A stretch of 64,000 nucleotides of DNA from Omphiscola glabra (GCA_964017045.1 OZ024794.1:19159617-19223616), one strand, 5' to 3'. Numbered from the stretch's first letter, positions 24,325-37,277 are shown. The notes: a model not told the origin generated them from the sequence alone. Program-made: numbers and translations.

Positions 24325-27300
24325 TTGTGAGACCGTGTGACACATTGTGAGACCTTGTGAGACAGTGTGAGACCTTGTGAGACCTTGTGAGATATTGTGA
24401 GACCGTGTGAGACCTTGTAAGACAGTATGAGACCGTGGGGTACCTTGTGAGACCGTGTGAGACCTTGTGGGACATTGTGAGATCTTGTGAGACCTTGTAA
24501 GACATTATGAGACATTGTGAGACCATGTTAGACCTTGTAAGACATTGTGAGACATTGTCAGACATTGTAAGACATTGTGAGACCGTGTGAGACCTTGTGA
24601 GACCGTGTGAGACCTTGTCAGACCGTGTGAGACCTTGTGAGACCGTGTGAGACACTGTGAGACATTGTGAGACCTTGTAAGACATTGTGAGACCGTGTGA
24701 GATCTTTTGAGACCATGTGAGACATTGTGAGACCGTGTGAGACATTGTGAGACCTTGTGAGACATTGTGAGACCTTGTGGGACATTGTAAGACCGTGTGA
24801 GACATTGTGAGAGTTTGTGAGACATTGTGAGACCGTGTGAGACATTGTGAGACATTGTCAGACCTTGTGAGACATTGTGAGACCTTGTGAGACATTGTGA
24901 GACAATGTGAGACCTTGTGAGACAATTTGAGACCTTGTGAGACAATTTGAGACATTATGAGACATTGTAAGACATTCTGAGACCTTGTGAGACCTTGTCA
25001 GACATTGTGAGATCTTGTGAGACCTTGTCAGACATTGTGAGATATTTTGAGACATTGTGAGACCTTGTGAGACATTGTGAGATCGTATGAGAACCTGTAA
25101 GACATTATGAGACCGTGTGAGACCTTGTGAGACCGTGTGAAACCTTGTGAGACATTGTGAGACCATGTGATACCTTGTAAGACATTGTGAGACCGTGTGA
25201 TACCTTGTAAGACATTTTGAGACATTGTGAGACCTTGTGAGACCATGTCAGACCTCGTGAGACCATGTGAGACATTGTGAGCACTTGTAAGACATTTTGA
25301 GACCGTGTGAGACCTTGTGAGACATTGTGAGACCGTGTGAGACCTTGTGAGACCGTATGAGATCTAGTGAGACCGTGTGAGACCTTGTGAGACCGTGTGA
25401 GACATTTTGAGACCTTGTGAGACCGTGTGAAACCTTGTGAGACATTGTGAGACCGTGTGAAACCTTGTGAGACATTGTGAGACCATGTGATACCTTGTAA
25501 GACATTGTGAGACCGTGTGATACCTTGTAAGACATTTTGAGACATTGTGAGACCTTGTGAGACCATGTCAGACCTCGTGAGACCATGTGAGACATTGTGA
25601 GCACTTGTAAGACATTTTGAGACCGTGTGAGACCTTGTGAGACATTGTGAGACCGTGTGAGACCTTGTGAGACCGTATGAGATCTAGTGAGACCGTGTGA
25701 GACCTTGTGAGACCGTGTGAGACATTTTGAGACCTTGTGAGACCTTGTGAGACCATGTGAGACCTTGTGAGACATGTGAGACATTGTGAGCACTTGTAAG
25801 ACATTGTGAGACCGTGTGAGACCTTGTGAGACATTGTGAGACCGTGTGAGACATTGTGAGACCTTGTGAGACATTGTGAGTCCGTGTGAGACCTTGTGAG
25901 ACCGTGTGAGACTTTGTTAAACCTTGTGAGACCATGTGAGACATTGTGAGACATTGTGAGACCATGTGAGACATTGTGAGACCTTGTGAGGCATTGTGAG
26001 ACCTTGTGAGACATTGTAAGCCCGTTTGAGACATTGTGAGAGTTTGTGAGACATTTTGAGACATTGTGAGACCGTGATAGACATTGTGAGACATTTTGAG
26101 ACCGTGTGAGACCTTGTGAGACCATGTCAGACCTCGTGAGACCATGTGAGACATTGTGAGCACTTGTAAGACATTTTGAGACCGTGTGAGACCTTGTGAG
26201 ACATTGTGAGACCGTGTGAGACCTTGTGAGACCGTATGAGATCTAGTGAGACCGTGTGAGACCTTGTGAGACCGTGTGAGACATTTTGAGACCTTGTGAG
26301 ACCGTGTGAAACCTTGTGAGACATTGTGAGACCGTGTGAAACCTTGTGAGACATTGTGAGACCATGTGATACCTTGTAAGACATTGTGAGACCGTGTGAT
26401 ACCTTGTAAGACATTTTGAGACATTGTGAGACCTTGTGAGACCATGTCAGACCTCGTGAGACCATGTGAGACATTGTGAGCACTTGTAAGACATTTTGAG
26501 ACCGTGTGAGACCTTGTGAGACATTGTGAGACCGTGTGAGACCTTGTGAGACCGTATGAGATCTAGTGAGACCGTGTGAGACCTTGTGAGACCGTGTGAG
26601 ACATTTTGAGACCTTGTGAGACCTTGTGAGACCATGTGAGACCTTGTGAGACATGTGAGACATTGTGAGCACTTGTAAGACATTGTGAGACCGTGTGAGA
26701 CCTTGTGAGACATTGTGAGACCGTGTGAGACATTGTGAGACCTTGTGAGACATTGTGAGTCCGTGTGAGACCTTGTGAGACCGTGTGAGACTTTGTTAAA
26801 CCTTGTGAGACCATGTGAGACATTGTGAGACATTGTGAGACCATGTGAGACATTGTGAGACCTTGTGAGGCATTGTGAGACCTTGTGAGACATTGTAAGC
26901 CCGTTTGAGACATTGTGAGAGTTTGTGAGACATTTTGAGACATTGTGAGACCGTGATAGACATTGTGAGACATTTTGAGACCGTGTGAGACATTGTGAGA
27001 CATTGTCAGACCTTGTGAGACATTGTGAGACCTTGTGAGACATTGTGAGACCTTGCGAGACATTGTGAGACATTGTGAAACCATGTGAGACATTGTGAGA
27101 CCGTTTGAGACATTTTGAGACATTATGAGACATTTTGAGACCTTGTGAGACCTTGACAGACATTGTGAGACCTTGTCAGACATTGTGAGATCTTGTGACA
27201 CCTTGTGAGACATTGTGAGACCTTGTGAGACATCGTGAGACCTTGTCAGACATTGTGAGACCCTGTGATACATTGTGAGACCTTGTGAGACATTGTGAGA

Positions 27301-27460
27301 CCTTTTGAGACATTGTCAGACCTTGTCAGACTTTGTGAGACCTTGTGAGACCCTTTGAGACATTGTGATATTTTGTGAGATCTTGTCAGACATTGTGAGA
27401 CCATGTGAGACATTTGTGAAACATTGTGAGACCCTGTGAGACATTGTGAGACATTGCTGT
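24325..27460. repeat. 10-bp satellite-like array, about 310 copies, with nested duplications
   Basis: The largest array here: 3.1 kb of the decamer GAGACATTGT and its variants GAGACCTTGT, GAGACCGTGT, GAGACCATGT. The marker GACCATGTCAGACCTCGTGA occurs at 25241, 25561, 26120 and 26440, spacings 320, 559 and 320, so a block of about 879 bp (roughly 25228-26112 and 26107-26991) is duplicated and itself contains a partial 320-bp duplication. Single-base slips (for example at about 25775 and 26655) recur identically in both blocks. Minus-strand frames of over 200 codons are artefacts. Confidence 0.96.
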
Positions 27461-27714
27461 AAAAGATTAAACCTCATGCAACTCGTGTTTGCAAGAGGTC
27501 TCTGAGTATTTTAGCTGGGGCTGGGGCTGCTTATTGTGGAGGTCTCAAGTGTTTCGACGTGGGTTGGCTAAAAGGGTTGAGTCTGGCTAGTGTGTGTGGT
27601 GAGTGCTCAACAAGAGTTTTGTCTTATACGATGCTTTAAAGATTTGAGTTCTTGTCACGAGATGTTACCTTCCTTCACTAGCTGCACTTTAGGAATGGGG
27701 CAAAAAAAACTCTT
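27461..27714. other. Spacer between arrays
   Basis: No feature recognised. Confidence 0.4.
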
Positions 27715-28100
27715 GTATGCTGGTTTACATACCCCTGTACGCTGGTTGACATACCCTGTACGCTGGTTGACATACCCCTGCACGCTGGTTGACATACCCC
27801 TGTACGCTGGTTGACATATATCTGTACGCTGGTCGACATATCCCTCTACGCTGGTTGACATACCCCTGTACGCTAGCTGACATACCCCTGTACGCTGGTT
27901 GACATATCCATGTACGCTCGTTGACATATCCCTGTAAGCTGGTTGACATACCCATGTACGCTGGTTGACATACCCCTGTACGCTGGTTGACAAACCCTTG
28001 TACGCTGGTTGACATACCCCTGTACTAGTTGAAATACCCCTGTACGCTGGTTGACATACCCCTGTACGCTTGTTGACATATCCCTGTACCCTGGATGACC
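27715..28100. repeat. 22-bp minisatellite, about 17 copies
   Basis: Unit GTTGACATACCCCTGTACGC plus TG. Some copies differ by one C in the CCCC run and one lacks the ACGC piece (28021-28030). Confidence 0.93.
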
Positions 28101-29704
28101 AAATAAAACGTTGTTCGCTGGGTGTTTAGTGCCGGATTAGGATGTGTGTTGTTGGAGTGAGTTCGCCCAGGAAATATTTAGTAAAAAACGCACTACTGCT
28201 CCTTGCACTTTCAACACAAATTATTCATTCCCATCCTTGGAGTTTGAGTCATCCTCTTGTTACATACGGAAACGTGTAATGTCAACGTGTTTGGAGTCCC
28301 CATTCTTGGTCGCTCATTCATTGATTCAATTTGCTGACGGTGCTCGTTTTAATTCTATTCATCTCTGCTGTCAACAACAGACGACAGTCGCTCAAAATCT
28401 TCCCAGAGATGATTGCCGTCTTGGGGGAAAGTTTAAGAATTGCGTTGCTTACTTGACGTGTTCTTTGCACGCCCCAATTCTATGACGTGTTCTTCTGTGT
28501 GGAGATGACGAGGTCCTTAAGCATTACGTCATTACAATTAGTTCTGTCGAGATCAAAGCAAGTCCAGATTTTTCGTTGACCCATTATCGGGCTCGGGGCC
28601 TCTAGGCGCGTGCTTCGTGTGCCTTTAGTTTGATTCGCACTGCTTGTGTTTTTAATATGTAAACAGGAAAATTGCATTGCGTTATTCCGGGAATTCACCC
28701 TTTTGGTCACCAGCTATTTGGCTGAACCTGAAACTTAAGGACTTTAAAACAAAATTTAAACAATTCATAGACTCACTTTAGTTATATCAATGGTGGTGGA
28801 AAAAACTGCGCCATAAAGTCAATCTGAGAAGAGCTCTCTTCTTGTTGTTGAGTCTTTAATATTGAAAACCTTTTAATTGTGTTATGAACATCTGAAGGTG
28901 AACGGCATCAAATATGTGGCAGGGGCGATCACTCGTGTCTTGCAGCCCCTGAATATTAATTGTAGAGATAAACTCACGAGCTTTTAGAAGCAAGTGCCTG
29001 GTACACAACTGTAGTCCCTTGCTTCCCTGAATGCAGCCAACATCACAGATTCCTCAGCACGTTATGGGACGACCCAATTCTGATTTTCTGGTGTGTTTTT
29101 TATCCCGTCGAATACCACCAAGTTTGCCGTTCGTGTTTTACACCCGTGGATATCTTCATTTAACTGAAGGAGTTGATTTGTCAACACTTCTTTATAGATG
29201 CACAAAATAAAGGCAATCACCAATGTAAAAGTAACAAAACGCACGCGAGAAACTTAAAACGCAATACCCAAAGAAACGTAAGAACATTATACGTAAATAT
29301 TAAATTAGCTAGGGCTACCAGACGTCCGTGTTTAGTACGGATAGTTTGTATTTTCGAACCCCTTGTTCATACTAATTTTTGCGATCGTATTTGTCCGTAC
29401 TTTCCTCTCGTCGTCCGGTTTGTCCATACTATTGGCAGCGACAACTTGATTCTCTTATTTCCATTTGTCTTATCGTATTTCTCCGCAAATGCCTGCGCAA
29501 TAAATAGTTGCAGCTCCATCAGACAGTCCAAAATAGAAACAGGATATTTACATCGCCAATGCTGTACAAATATCACGCAATGTTGTGTAGAAACTATTGT
29601 CATAATGTTGTCGTTTTTTTTCACAAATGAACTAGCTAGATATCGCTTCAATAGTACTCAGAAGTAGCAGTATTCCAGTAATATTTCGTCCAACGTATCT
29701 TCAG
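28101..29704. other. Non-coding spacer, possible decayed transposon at 29311-29450
   Basis: Mostly single-copy. The stretch from about 29311 (AGGGCTACCAGACGTCCGTG) to about 29450 has repeated GTCCGTA/GTCCATA-like words reminiscent of a degraded DNA transposon, but no termini could be paired. A 164-codon frame at 29173-29667 crosses it and has no recognisable domain. Confidence 0.35.
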
Positions 29705-30065
29705 TGTGCTAAATACACGCCCCTAAATACTCGACATAATATAACACGCCACTAAATACACGACATAATATAACACGTCACTAAATACATGACATAATAT
29801 AACACGCCACTAAATACATGACATAATATAACACGTCACTAAATACACGACATAATATAACACGTCACTAAATACATGACATAATATAACACGTCACTAA
29901 ATACACGACATAATATAACACGCCACTAAATACACGACATAATATAACACGTCACTAAATACATGACATAATATAACACGTCACTAAATACATGACATAA
30001 TATAACACGCCACTAAATACATGACATAATATAACACGCCCCTAAATACAAGTCAAAATGAAACA
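29705..30065. repeat. 29-bp minisatellite, about 12 copies
   Basis: Unit core CACTAAATACACGACATAAT then ATAACACGT. Copies alternate ACACGAC/ACATGAC and CACGT/CACGC. Confidence 0.95.
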
Positions 30066-30094
30066 TGCCCCTTTAATCCCTGCAACATCCACAA

Positions 30095-30725
30095 CCTAAA
30101 GCCCCTCACCCAAAGCCCCTCACCCAAAGCCCCTCACCCAAAGCCCCTCACCCATAGCCCCTCACCACAGCCCCTCACCCACAGCCCCTCGCCCACAGCC
30201 CCTCACCCACAGCCCTTCACCCACAGCCCCTTACCCACACTCTCGCTCCCACCATCTCTCTCCAGATCCCTTTCTCCCACACCCTCTCTCAAACTCCCTC
30301 TCTCCAACACACTCTCACACTTTCTCTCACACAAATGTCCCCAAATTCCTTTCTCCCACACACACCCTCCTAATCCCCTCTCCAAACTACTCTCACCCAC
30401 AACCTCTCTCCGCCAACTCCTCTCCAAATCATCCTCTAAAACCCTCTCTCTAAATACATTTCTTAACACCCTCTTTTCAAATCCCTCTCTTCAACACCCT
30501 CTCCCCAGATCTTTCTCTCCAAAACCCACTCTCCACCACCACCTCTCGAAATCTCGCTCTTAACACGCTCTCTCCAATTCCCTACCTAAAAACCCTCTCT
30601 CCAACACCCTCTCTCCAAATAACTCTCCCCAAAACCATCTCTCCAAATGCCTCAATCCAACACCCTATCAACTGCACCATCTCTCCAACTCTCTGTCTCC
30701 AAATCCCTCTCTCCCAAACCCTCCA
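30095..30725. repeat. Pyrimidine-rich region: 13-bp array plus degenerate CTCTCCAA units
   Basis: 30095-30235 is a 13-bp array (AGCCCCTCACCCA, about 11 copies). From 30236 to 30725 the sequence is made of loose CTCTCTCCAACACC-like units, almost pure C, T and A on the + strand. Confidence 0.85.
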
Positions 30726-31071
30726 ACATGTTCGAAGAAAAAACGAGCATAATGCAAAGATACCCCAATTATTGCTATTTCCGGGAGCACAAAGCCGAAA
30801 CTACATTTACAGCCTGTGGACTTTAGATCAAACCAGTCTTGCCAAGAAGAAGAATTATATTTGCGTTAAATTGACACAAATAACTTTCAGATTGCGATTA
30901 CAGGCTGGTAACAATTGAGTACAAGAATGTATTACTGGTTATTAAACATCTTAGATATTTAACGCTTTTGTAGCTGACAATGCAGTCGTGTCTTGTTTCA
31001 TATTCATTACTCTGGTAAGTGACATCATTCTTAATCCTGTTGTCCAGGAATTTTCTAACATTTATTCAATG
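30726..31071. other. Non-coding spacer
   Basis: No feature recognised. Confidence 0.4.
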
Positions 31072-31238
31072 TAATGGTGCAGCTAGGGTTGCACCACCCG
31101 GGGCGAGACAATATATTCTCCCCCCTACCCCTTCCACGAAAACAAATCTCCTTTTGACCAAATTACCACCTCTTCATATAAAGAAAATAGTACCACCCAG
31201 GGATGTAAATCCCTGCGCACCCCATTCCTACGCCACCT
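31072..31238 (+). mobile_element. hAT-like MITE (CAGTGGCGTAGC family), copy D, old
   Basis: Ends have drifted (TAATGGTGCAGCTAGG and CCTACGCCACCT), but an exact 8-bp duplication, ATTCAATG, flanks it at 31064-31071 and 31239-31246, which fixes the boundaries. The interior includes CCACCCGGGGCGAGA, as in this superfamily's CCCGGGGC blocks. Confidence 0.85.
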
Positions 31239-31401
31239 ATTCAATGGCTTTTTTCATCAATTCAAAGGCTACATTTTTTATTCCTCTATATTTTGAGGGC
31301 CCACGATCAATGTGTTGATCATTCGGGCTCCTATGTTTGTAGAGGGGTTCACGATGTAACTGTGCATGGTTTTGAAGAGGATACTTTTCTGGTTGCACGG
31401 G

Positions 31402-31611
31402 CTACCCAGCCGTGATAGTAAGAGCTGGAGGGCTGGAAGGGAGGAGGCAAATAGTCGCAAATGTGTCAAGTGTAGTCGCCTCAACTGTTGCTTTTTGGAT
31501 GTTGTTCCAATCCTTGATTGTCTTTGGCAGGAATGAGCAGTTCCTGTTCTGAGTTATTGTTGCTATAAGCCGGAACTGCCTGTCATGGCCTATTCTCATG
31601 GTACCTTCATC
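31402..31611 (-). pseudogene. LINE (non-LTR) reverse transcriptase C-terminal remnant
   Basis: The minus-strand frame contains RQFRLIATITQ followed by SFLPKTIKDWNNI. This is the conserved tail of Jockey/CR1-like LINE ORF2 proteins, where a hydrophobic F(L/F)P.TI..WN motif lies near the C-terminus. Only about 65 codons remain; a stop lies just upstream in frame and no catalytic RT residues are present. It is a dead 5'-truncated fragment, as is usual for LINE insertions. Confidence 0.75.
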
Positions 31612-31711
31612 ATTTCAATGGCTGCCTTCATTAATCAATGGTTTGTGTCAAAATACTTTGGTTTCTTTAGTTGAGACTCTTTGAGTATTTCTGGCAACGT
31701 TGTCTAGGGTT

Positions 31712-32785
31712 CACTGTAACACTGTCACCCTATGCACTAACACTGTCACAAATGCACTAACACTGTAACACTGTCATCCTATACACTAACACTGTACCCT
31801 GGTCACCCTATGCACTAACACTGTACCTTTGTCACCCTATGCACTAGCACTGTACCTTTGTCACCCTATGCACTAACACTGTACCTTTGTCACCCTATGC
31901 ACTAGCACTGTAACTTTGTCCCCTCTATGCGCTTACACTGTACCTTTGTCATCCTATGCACTAACACTGTACCACTGTCACCCTATGCACTAACACTGTA
32001 CCTTTGTCACCCTATGTACTAACACTGTACCTTTGTCACCCTATGCACTAGCACTGTAACTTTGTCCCCTCTATGCGCTTACACTTTACCTTTGTCATCC
32101 TATGCACTAACACTGTACCACTGTCACCCTATGCACTAACACTGTACCTTTGTCACCCTATGCACTAGCACTGTAACTTTGTCCCCTCTATGCGCTTACA
32201 CTGTACCTTTGTCATCCTATGCACTAACACTGTACCACTGTCACCCTATGCACTAACACTGTACCTTTGTCACCCTATGCACTAACACTGTACCTTTGTC
32301 ACCCTATGCACTAGCACTGTAACTTTGTCCCCTCTATGCGCTTACACTGTACCTTTGTCATCCTATGCACTAACACTGTACCACTGTCACCCTATGCACT
32401 AACACTGTACCTTTGTCACCCTATGCACTAGCACTGTAACTTTGTCCCCTCTATGCGCTTACACTGTACCTTTGTCATCCTATGCACTAACACTGTACCA
32501 CTGTCACCCTATGCACTAACACTGTACCTTTGTCACCCTATGCACTAACACTGTACCTTTGTCACCCTATGCACTAGCACTGTAACTTTGTCCCCTCTAT
32601 GCGCTTACACTGTACCTTTGTCATCCTATGCACTAACACTGTACCACTGTCACCCTATGCACTAACACTGTACCTTTGTCACCCTATGCACTAGCACTGT
32701 AACTTTGTCCCCTCTATGCGCTTACACTGTACCTTTGTCATCCTATGCACTAACACTGTACCACTGTCACCCTATGCACTACGAA
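31712..32785. repeat. 29-bp minisatellite with alternating 146/117-bp higher-order period
   Basis: Unit TGCACTAACACTGTACCTTT plus GTCACCCTA. The variant block TTTGTCCCCTCTATGCGCTT has its CCCC at 31920, 32066, 32183, 32329, 32446, 32592 and 32709, giving spacings 146, 117, 146, 117, 146, 117. The true repeat is therefore a 263-bp higher-order unit of about nine monomers. Confidence 0.95.
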
Positions 32786-33057
32786 CCATGTACACATAAT
32801 ACCATTGAAGACCAACACTTCGTGAATAAAACAGTTGCATCATTATTCTGCATATCTGTTTCACATATATGTTTCATATATCTGTTTCACATATCCACCT
32901 GGTTGCAAAATAACCTCAGCAGAAAATACTATTCAATAACATCCTCTCTAGCTCACTAACTTTCTCATGAACCCACTCCGTAATCAACGCCCCTGAACTC
33001 GCCGAACATCACGCCTTATAATCACACTCTTGTTTGTTATGCCCTTTTTTCTGTCAA
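32786..33057. other. Spacer between arrays
   Basis: No gene recognised; includes a short CATATCTGTTTCA duplication near 32850-32895. Confidence 0.4.
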
Positions 33058-33275
33058 CCAATGACCATTTAGCAACAATGACCATTTAGCAACAATGACC
33101 ATTTAGCAACAATGACCATTTAGCAAAAAAAGACCTTTTAGCAACAATGACCATTTAGCAACAATGACCATTTAGCAACAATGACCATTTAGCAAGAATG
33201 ACCATTTAGCAACAATGACCATTTAGCAACAATGACCATTTAGCAACAATGACTGTTCAGCAACAATGACCAATG
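33058..33275. repeat. 17-bp minisatellite, about 13 copies
   Basis: Unit ACAATGACCATTTAGCA, nearly uniform, with one A-rich copy at about 33125 and a GACTGTTCAGC copy at 33250. Confidence 0.95.
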
Positions 33276-33689
33276 AGCCCCAATAATAAAACCCATGACA
33301 CAACTCACGGACCCAAAAAGCGTCCACACTAACAAAAGTGATTCTCAAACCCTTGACAGCTAGGTCCATTAATTCAATGACTAAAGTCGTTAATTTAATG
33401 GGTTCCTCAACAATTCAAAGGCTACCCATGTCAATTCATTTATTGAAATCATCAATTTACAGAGCGAGTTTTGTTTTCATTCCATAGTGCCAATAAATAT
33501 CTTTAAGATATCTCTTTCAATAACGACTTAATTCTTTTTAAATCCTACTGATTTATCGGCTGCGATTCTGTCTCAGAATAGTTGCTATTAACAGGAGAAA
33601 TATTCCCCCCCCCCCCCCCCCGTCTCTTGCCCCATGCTCATGTTGTTATTAATTTTTACAAAAGTCTCCCTGTAGATTAGCGGAGAAAT
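33276..33689. other. Spacer with a 17-C homopolymer
   Basis: Single-copy sequence; C run at 33605-33621. Confidence 0.45.
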
Positions 33690-33860
33690 ATTGACAAACA
33701 CATTGACCAACACATTGACCAGCACAATGACCAGCACAATGACCAGCACAATGACCAGCACAATGACCAGCACAATGACCAGCACAATGACCAGCACAAT
33801 GACCAGCACAATGACCAGCACAATGACCAACACAATGACCAACAGATTGACCAACACGAT
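33690..33860. repeat. 12-bp array, about 14 copies
   Basis: Unit CACAATGACCAG. The core word CAATGACCA also occurs in the 17-bp array 420 bp upstream, so the two arrays may share an origin. Confidence 0.93.
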
Positions 33861-34424
33861 CTTCAAACTCAGAGACATTCACTAAATGCCAATGCCCCTG
33901 TAGTTCACAAGACTGATAACTCCCAAAGCACACACACACACACGCAAACACGCATAAACACACATACAAAAAACATGTAAAAAATATCCCTAATAGAATC
34001 AGTGTCTTCGTGTACTAAGTGGCAACCCTCTTGTTTTGAGTCACATAGAGACTTTTTTTTTTTTTTTTTTTTAAATGTAAATAAGAGTTGCCTCCCTTGT
34101 TTTTTGGAGTCACGAAGAGACAAAAAAACTTCAACAAGAGTTGTATACAGTCACGAACTGCAGAAACACACGTAATCACGCGAAAAAGGACCTGGCGAGG
34201 CGAGAGTTGATTTGTTTAGAGGCGAGATATATGACAGCGTAAAAGGATCAAACTGTGTTCAAGGGAAGGCACCGAGAGCTAAACACCGGGCTGACATTGT
34301 GTTTATCTCAATGGACGTTTCATTCTAGTTCAGCCGGTACATTACAACAGCGATCTATGAGAACATGTGACGAACGAACAGGTGGCGTTATGAGATGTTA
34401 TGATGTACTCTCTCGGTAACAATC
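33861..34424. other. Non-coding spacer with simple repeats
   Basis: (CA)n at 33928-33970 and a T run at about 34051-34072. GAGTCACATAGAGAC-like words recur three times between 34035 and 34165. No exon recognised. Confidence 0.45.
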
Positions 34425-34790
34425 ATTCACCCTGGGTCTCACTCACTGACAGCCACCACAACTCACCCTGGGTCTCACTCACTGACAGCCACCACAATTC
34501 ACCCTGGGTCTCACTCACTGACAGCCACCACAATTCACCCTGGGTCTCACTCACAGACAGCCAGTACCGTTCGACCTGGGACTCACTCACTGACAGCCAC
34601 AACCGTTCACGCTGGGTCTCACTCACTGACACCCACAACCATTCACACTGGGTCTCACTCACTAACACCCACAACCGTTCATGCTGGATCTCACTCACTG
34701 ACACCCACAACCATTCACACTGGGTCTCACTCAGTGACAGCCACAACCGTTCACGCTGGGTCTCACTCACTGACAGCCGTAGCCGTTCCA
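34425..34790. repeat. 36-bp minisatellite, about ten copies
   Basis: Unit core TGGGTCTCACTCACTGACAG then CCACAACCGTTCACGC. The left copies carry CACCACAATTCACCC, the right copies CACAACCATTCACAC. The 12-codon unit leaves both strands open. Confidence 0.94.
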
Positions 34791-36248
34791 GTAACCACCC
34801 AGCCATACTATAACCACCTGGTCTTTGAGGATATGGATTTCATAATCATATCCGTTTATAGAATTGCTAATTTTAAATTTTACTAATAAATTATTACGTT
34901 AAAAATACCACAAAAGGGTGTGTTAATTAAGACCACATACACGTGTTATCAAAGCAAATCTTAAATCTCTGACAACGATGAAAATAAATTCGTAATCATG
35001 TTTCCCTTGACCAATCCCTCGGAGCAAACCTAACGCCAGTTTGCCGTGCTCTGCGCCGATGTACCAACAACTGCGACAAAAGCCAATAAATAATAAGCAT
35101 TCGAGTTTTCAATTTGTAATGGCTGCCTCTGATGTCACTGCTTCCGTCCTTTACATCCCCCCCCCCCCCAGAGTTACGTTAATTAAGTTTTATTTGTATC
35201 CTTGCGTCGCAAGATCCCATGGCAGGTATCCTTGCATCCCATGATCCGTGGCGAGCTGTGCAGTTTTTGTTTTCAATCATAAGGAATGATTACATGGCTT
35301 TTAAAATAAATAAAGAAAAGATGCTAAGGAAAAAGATGACAACGAAAAAAGTTGAATCAAATTTAAGCCGTACCTTCCTCTTGCAGCCAATCATTTTAAC
35401 TCAGTGCGACAGAATATCCTCAAGGATCACGTGAACTTTTTGGGGGAAATAGAGTATTAGGAAATACGAGAGTTTTGCCAGAGCTCTACGTCTTTCGTAT
35501 CAGGAACATCCAAGTCCTGATGGATTTTTCTTCTGTACAAGGATTGTGGAAATGTTGCTTGTTATGGTGGGACTCGGCGGGCAACTAATTGATAGCCAGA
35601 AGACTGGGAAAATGTCTTTGGCCGCACCGCTTGGCAAAAACTGGATGGCGGTGATACTTGGTGAGCTCTATATTATTAATTGGATGTGTGTCGTGTATTT
35701 AGTAAGGCTTATAATGTGTCAATGGGGAACAATTGAAGGGCTGAGTAGAAAAAGTACTTAAGTTACATTTTTCCAAAAATGAGTTAAGACAGGCATTATA
35801 TTTGATTACTTCCCCAGAATCATTCCTGTAAATGTCATTCATGAAAAATGCCCACAAGTGTCTGATACAGAGTTACCTCGAGCAGATTTTAATGTATCTC
35901 GGCCCCTCAATGTAATTAAGCAATTAGCGCAGCATTTTTCAAACGATACAAATGTCACCTTATTGAAAGTCTTTCTTCGCGTTTTTCAACAAAAGAAATC
36001 ATAAATGCATTAAAACGTCTTAGAAAGTATACTCTCACCCCATACATACACTCAGATACCTTGTTCCCCCCCCCCCCCCCCAACGCCTGAAATGTCCACT
36101 CGCTGTCTCAAATTTTCTGAAATAAACATGATTATTAAGTATACACCATACGGCACCGCTTTATTTTCAAATTGATTTTTTTTTTAATGTGGAGGGGTTG
36201 AACCCCTCCAAAGACCCTCTCCACTTTGGCTCGGTGATCCTGGTCATA
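34791..36248. other. Non-coding spacer
   Basis: No gene supported. C runs at about 35158-35169 and 36066-36081 (16 C). The short frames at 35041-35434 lack domains. Confidence 0.45.
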
Positions 36249-36392
36249 CAGGGGCGAAGGTTGGGTAAGTGCAACTCTGGGTGAGCCAAGTATTTTGCCT
36301 CCTCCTTCCACGATAAAAATTCTATAGCATGCATTAAAAAAAGGCACCACGGAAGCGTACCACCCCTGCTACCCACTTTTACGACGCCACTG
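36249..36392. mobile_element. Possible degraded MITE with CAGTGGCGT-type ends
   Basis: Right end ACGACGCCACTG matches the family terminus and a left end CAGGGGCGAAGG lies 144 bp upstream. The flanking 8-mers differ (TGGTCATA, GCAATGGC), so this may instead be two unrelated ends. Confidence 0.35.
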
Positions 36393-37277
36393 GCAATGGC
36401 CACCCGACTATCTGAAAGTCCCGTCTCCCCCTCCCCCAACTGGAGAAAGTTGTCGGAAAGAAAAACGTTTGGCGCGTGAGTGAAGCTTTGCGATAGAAAC
36501 TTGAACTTATTATAGAAAGAGAAGAAAGTAGATGTCATAACATTGTATTCTTATCGTATGTGGCCTGGATTGCTGGCATTCTGCATGAAACTTTTTATCT
36601 GGCCCAAACGTGCAGTTTAGTGAATCGGCAATTCTCCTTGCAGTGAACGATTGATTATCTTCCATGTCTCAGGAGCCATCAGTCTGACAACCATTAAACA
36701 TAGCGCAGTTCGAAAGGTACCCTATCTGTCTGACACGCACATCGAGGCAAGACCTTTGCTTTGTTTGTGGCGCCCTTTTTCAAAATAAAAATAATTTGGG
36801 TAATGGTGGGTGAGGGGGGGGGGGGGGGTTGGATTTATTTTAGGGATCATATCCTGTTTCTGTTCTTTATTTTAAAGTAGAGCAAATACGATCAATAATT
36901 TCTTTCATTAAAGGGGACCATTCGATTGAAGATGGAATGTAGGATTTGAACAAATAAGCTTTTTATCTAGTTTTAGTTTATAAATGTTGTGAAGAGCAAT
37001 TATTATCATGGTTAATTAATTTGAATTGTTCATTATTTATTTATTTATTTATTTTTTTTTTAAAAAGGGAAAAAATTGTTTTGTGAAATATTCCTGAACA
37101 CGACATCATTTTCTTTGTAAGACTTTAAAAAGATGCATTATTCTACTGTATCATTTCTCTTTTTATTTCTGCAAGTGAAACTTTCATTGTTGGGAACGTT
37201 GCAAGGAGAGTGGGATTAGTGTCTCTGGGAATCCCCCAATCTGGCACAGCTGGATATTGTTACAGCGATAACCATCA
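36393..37277. other. Non-coding AT-rich spacer
   Basis: G run at about 36816-36828. No exon recognised. Confidence 0.45.

Noticed and set aside
24278..27273. Many overlapping 150-250-codon minus-strand frames (SHNVSQGL repeats)
   Set aside because: They are direct translations of the decamer array in alternating phases. Frames stop where single-base slips occur and restart in another phase.
29173..29667. 164-codon plus-strand open frame
   Set aside because: Cysteine-rich, compositionally random translation crossing what looks like a decayed transposon; an opposite-strand frame overlaps it and no domain is visible.
33649..33969. Sense and antisense frames around the 12-bp CACAATGACCAG array
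   Set aside because: A four-codon unit without stops in several phases; not evidence of coding.
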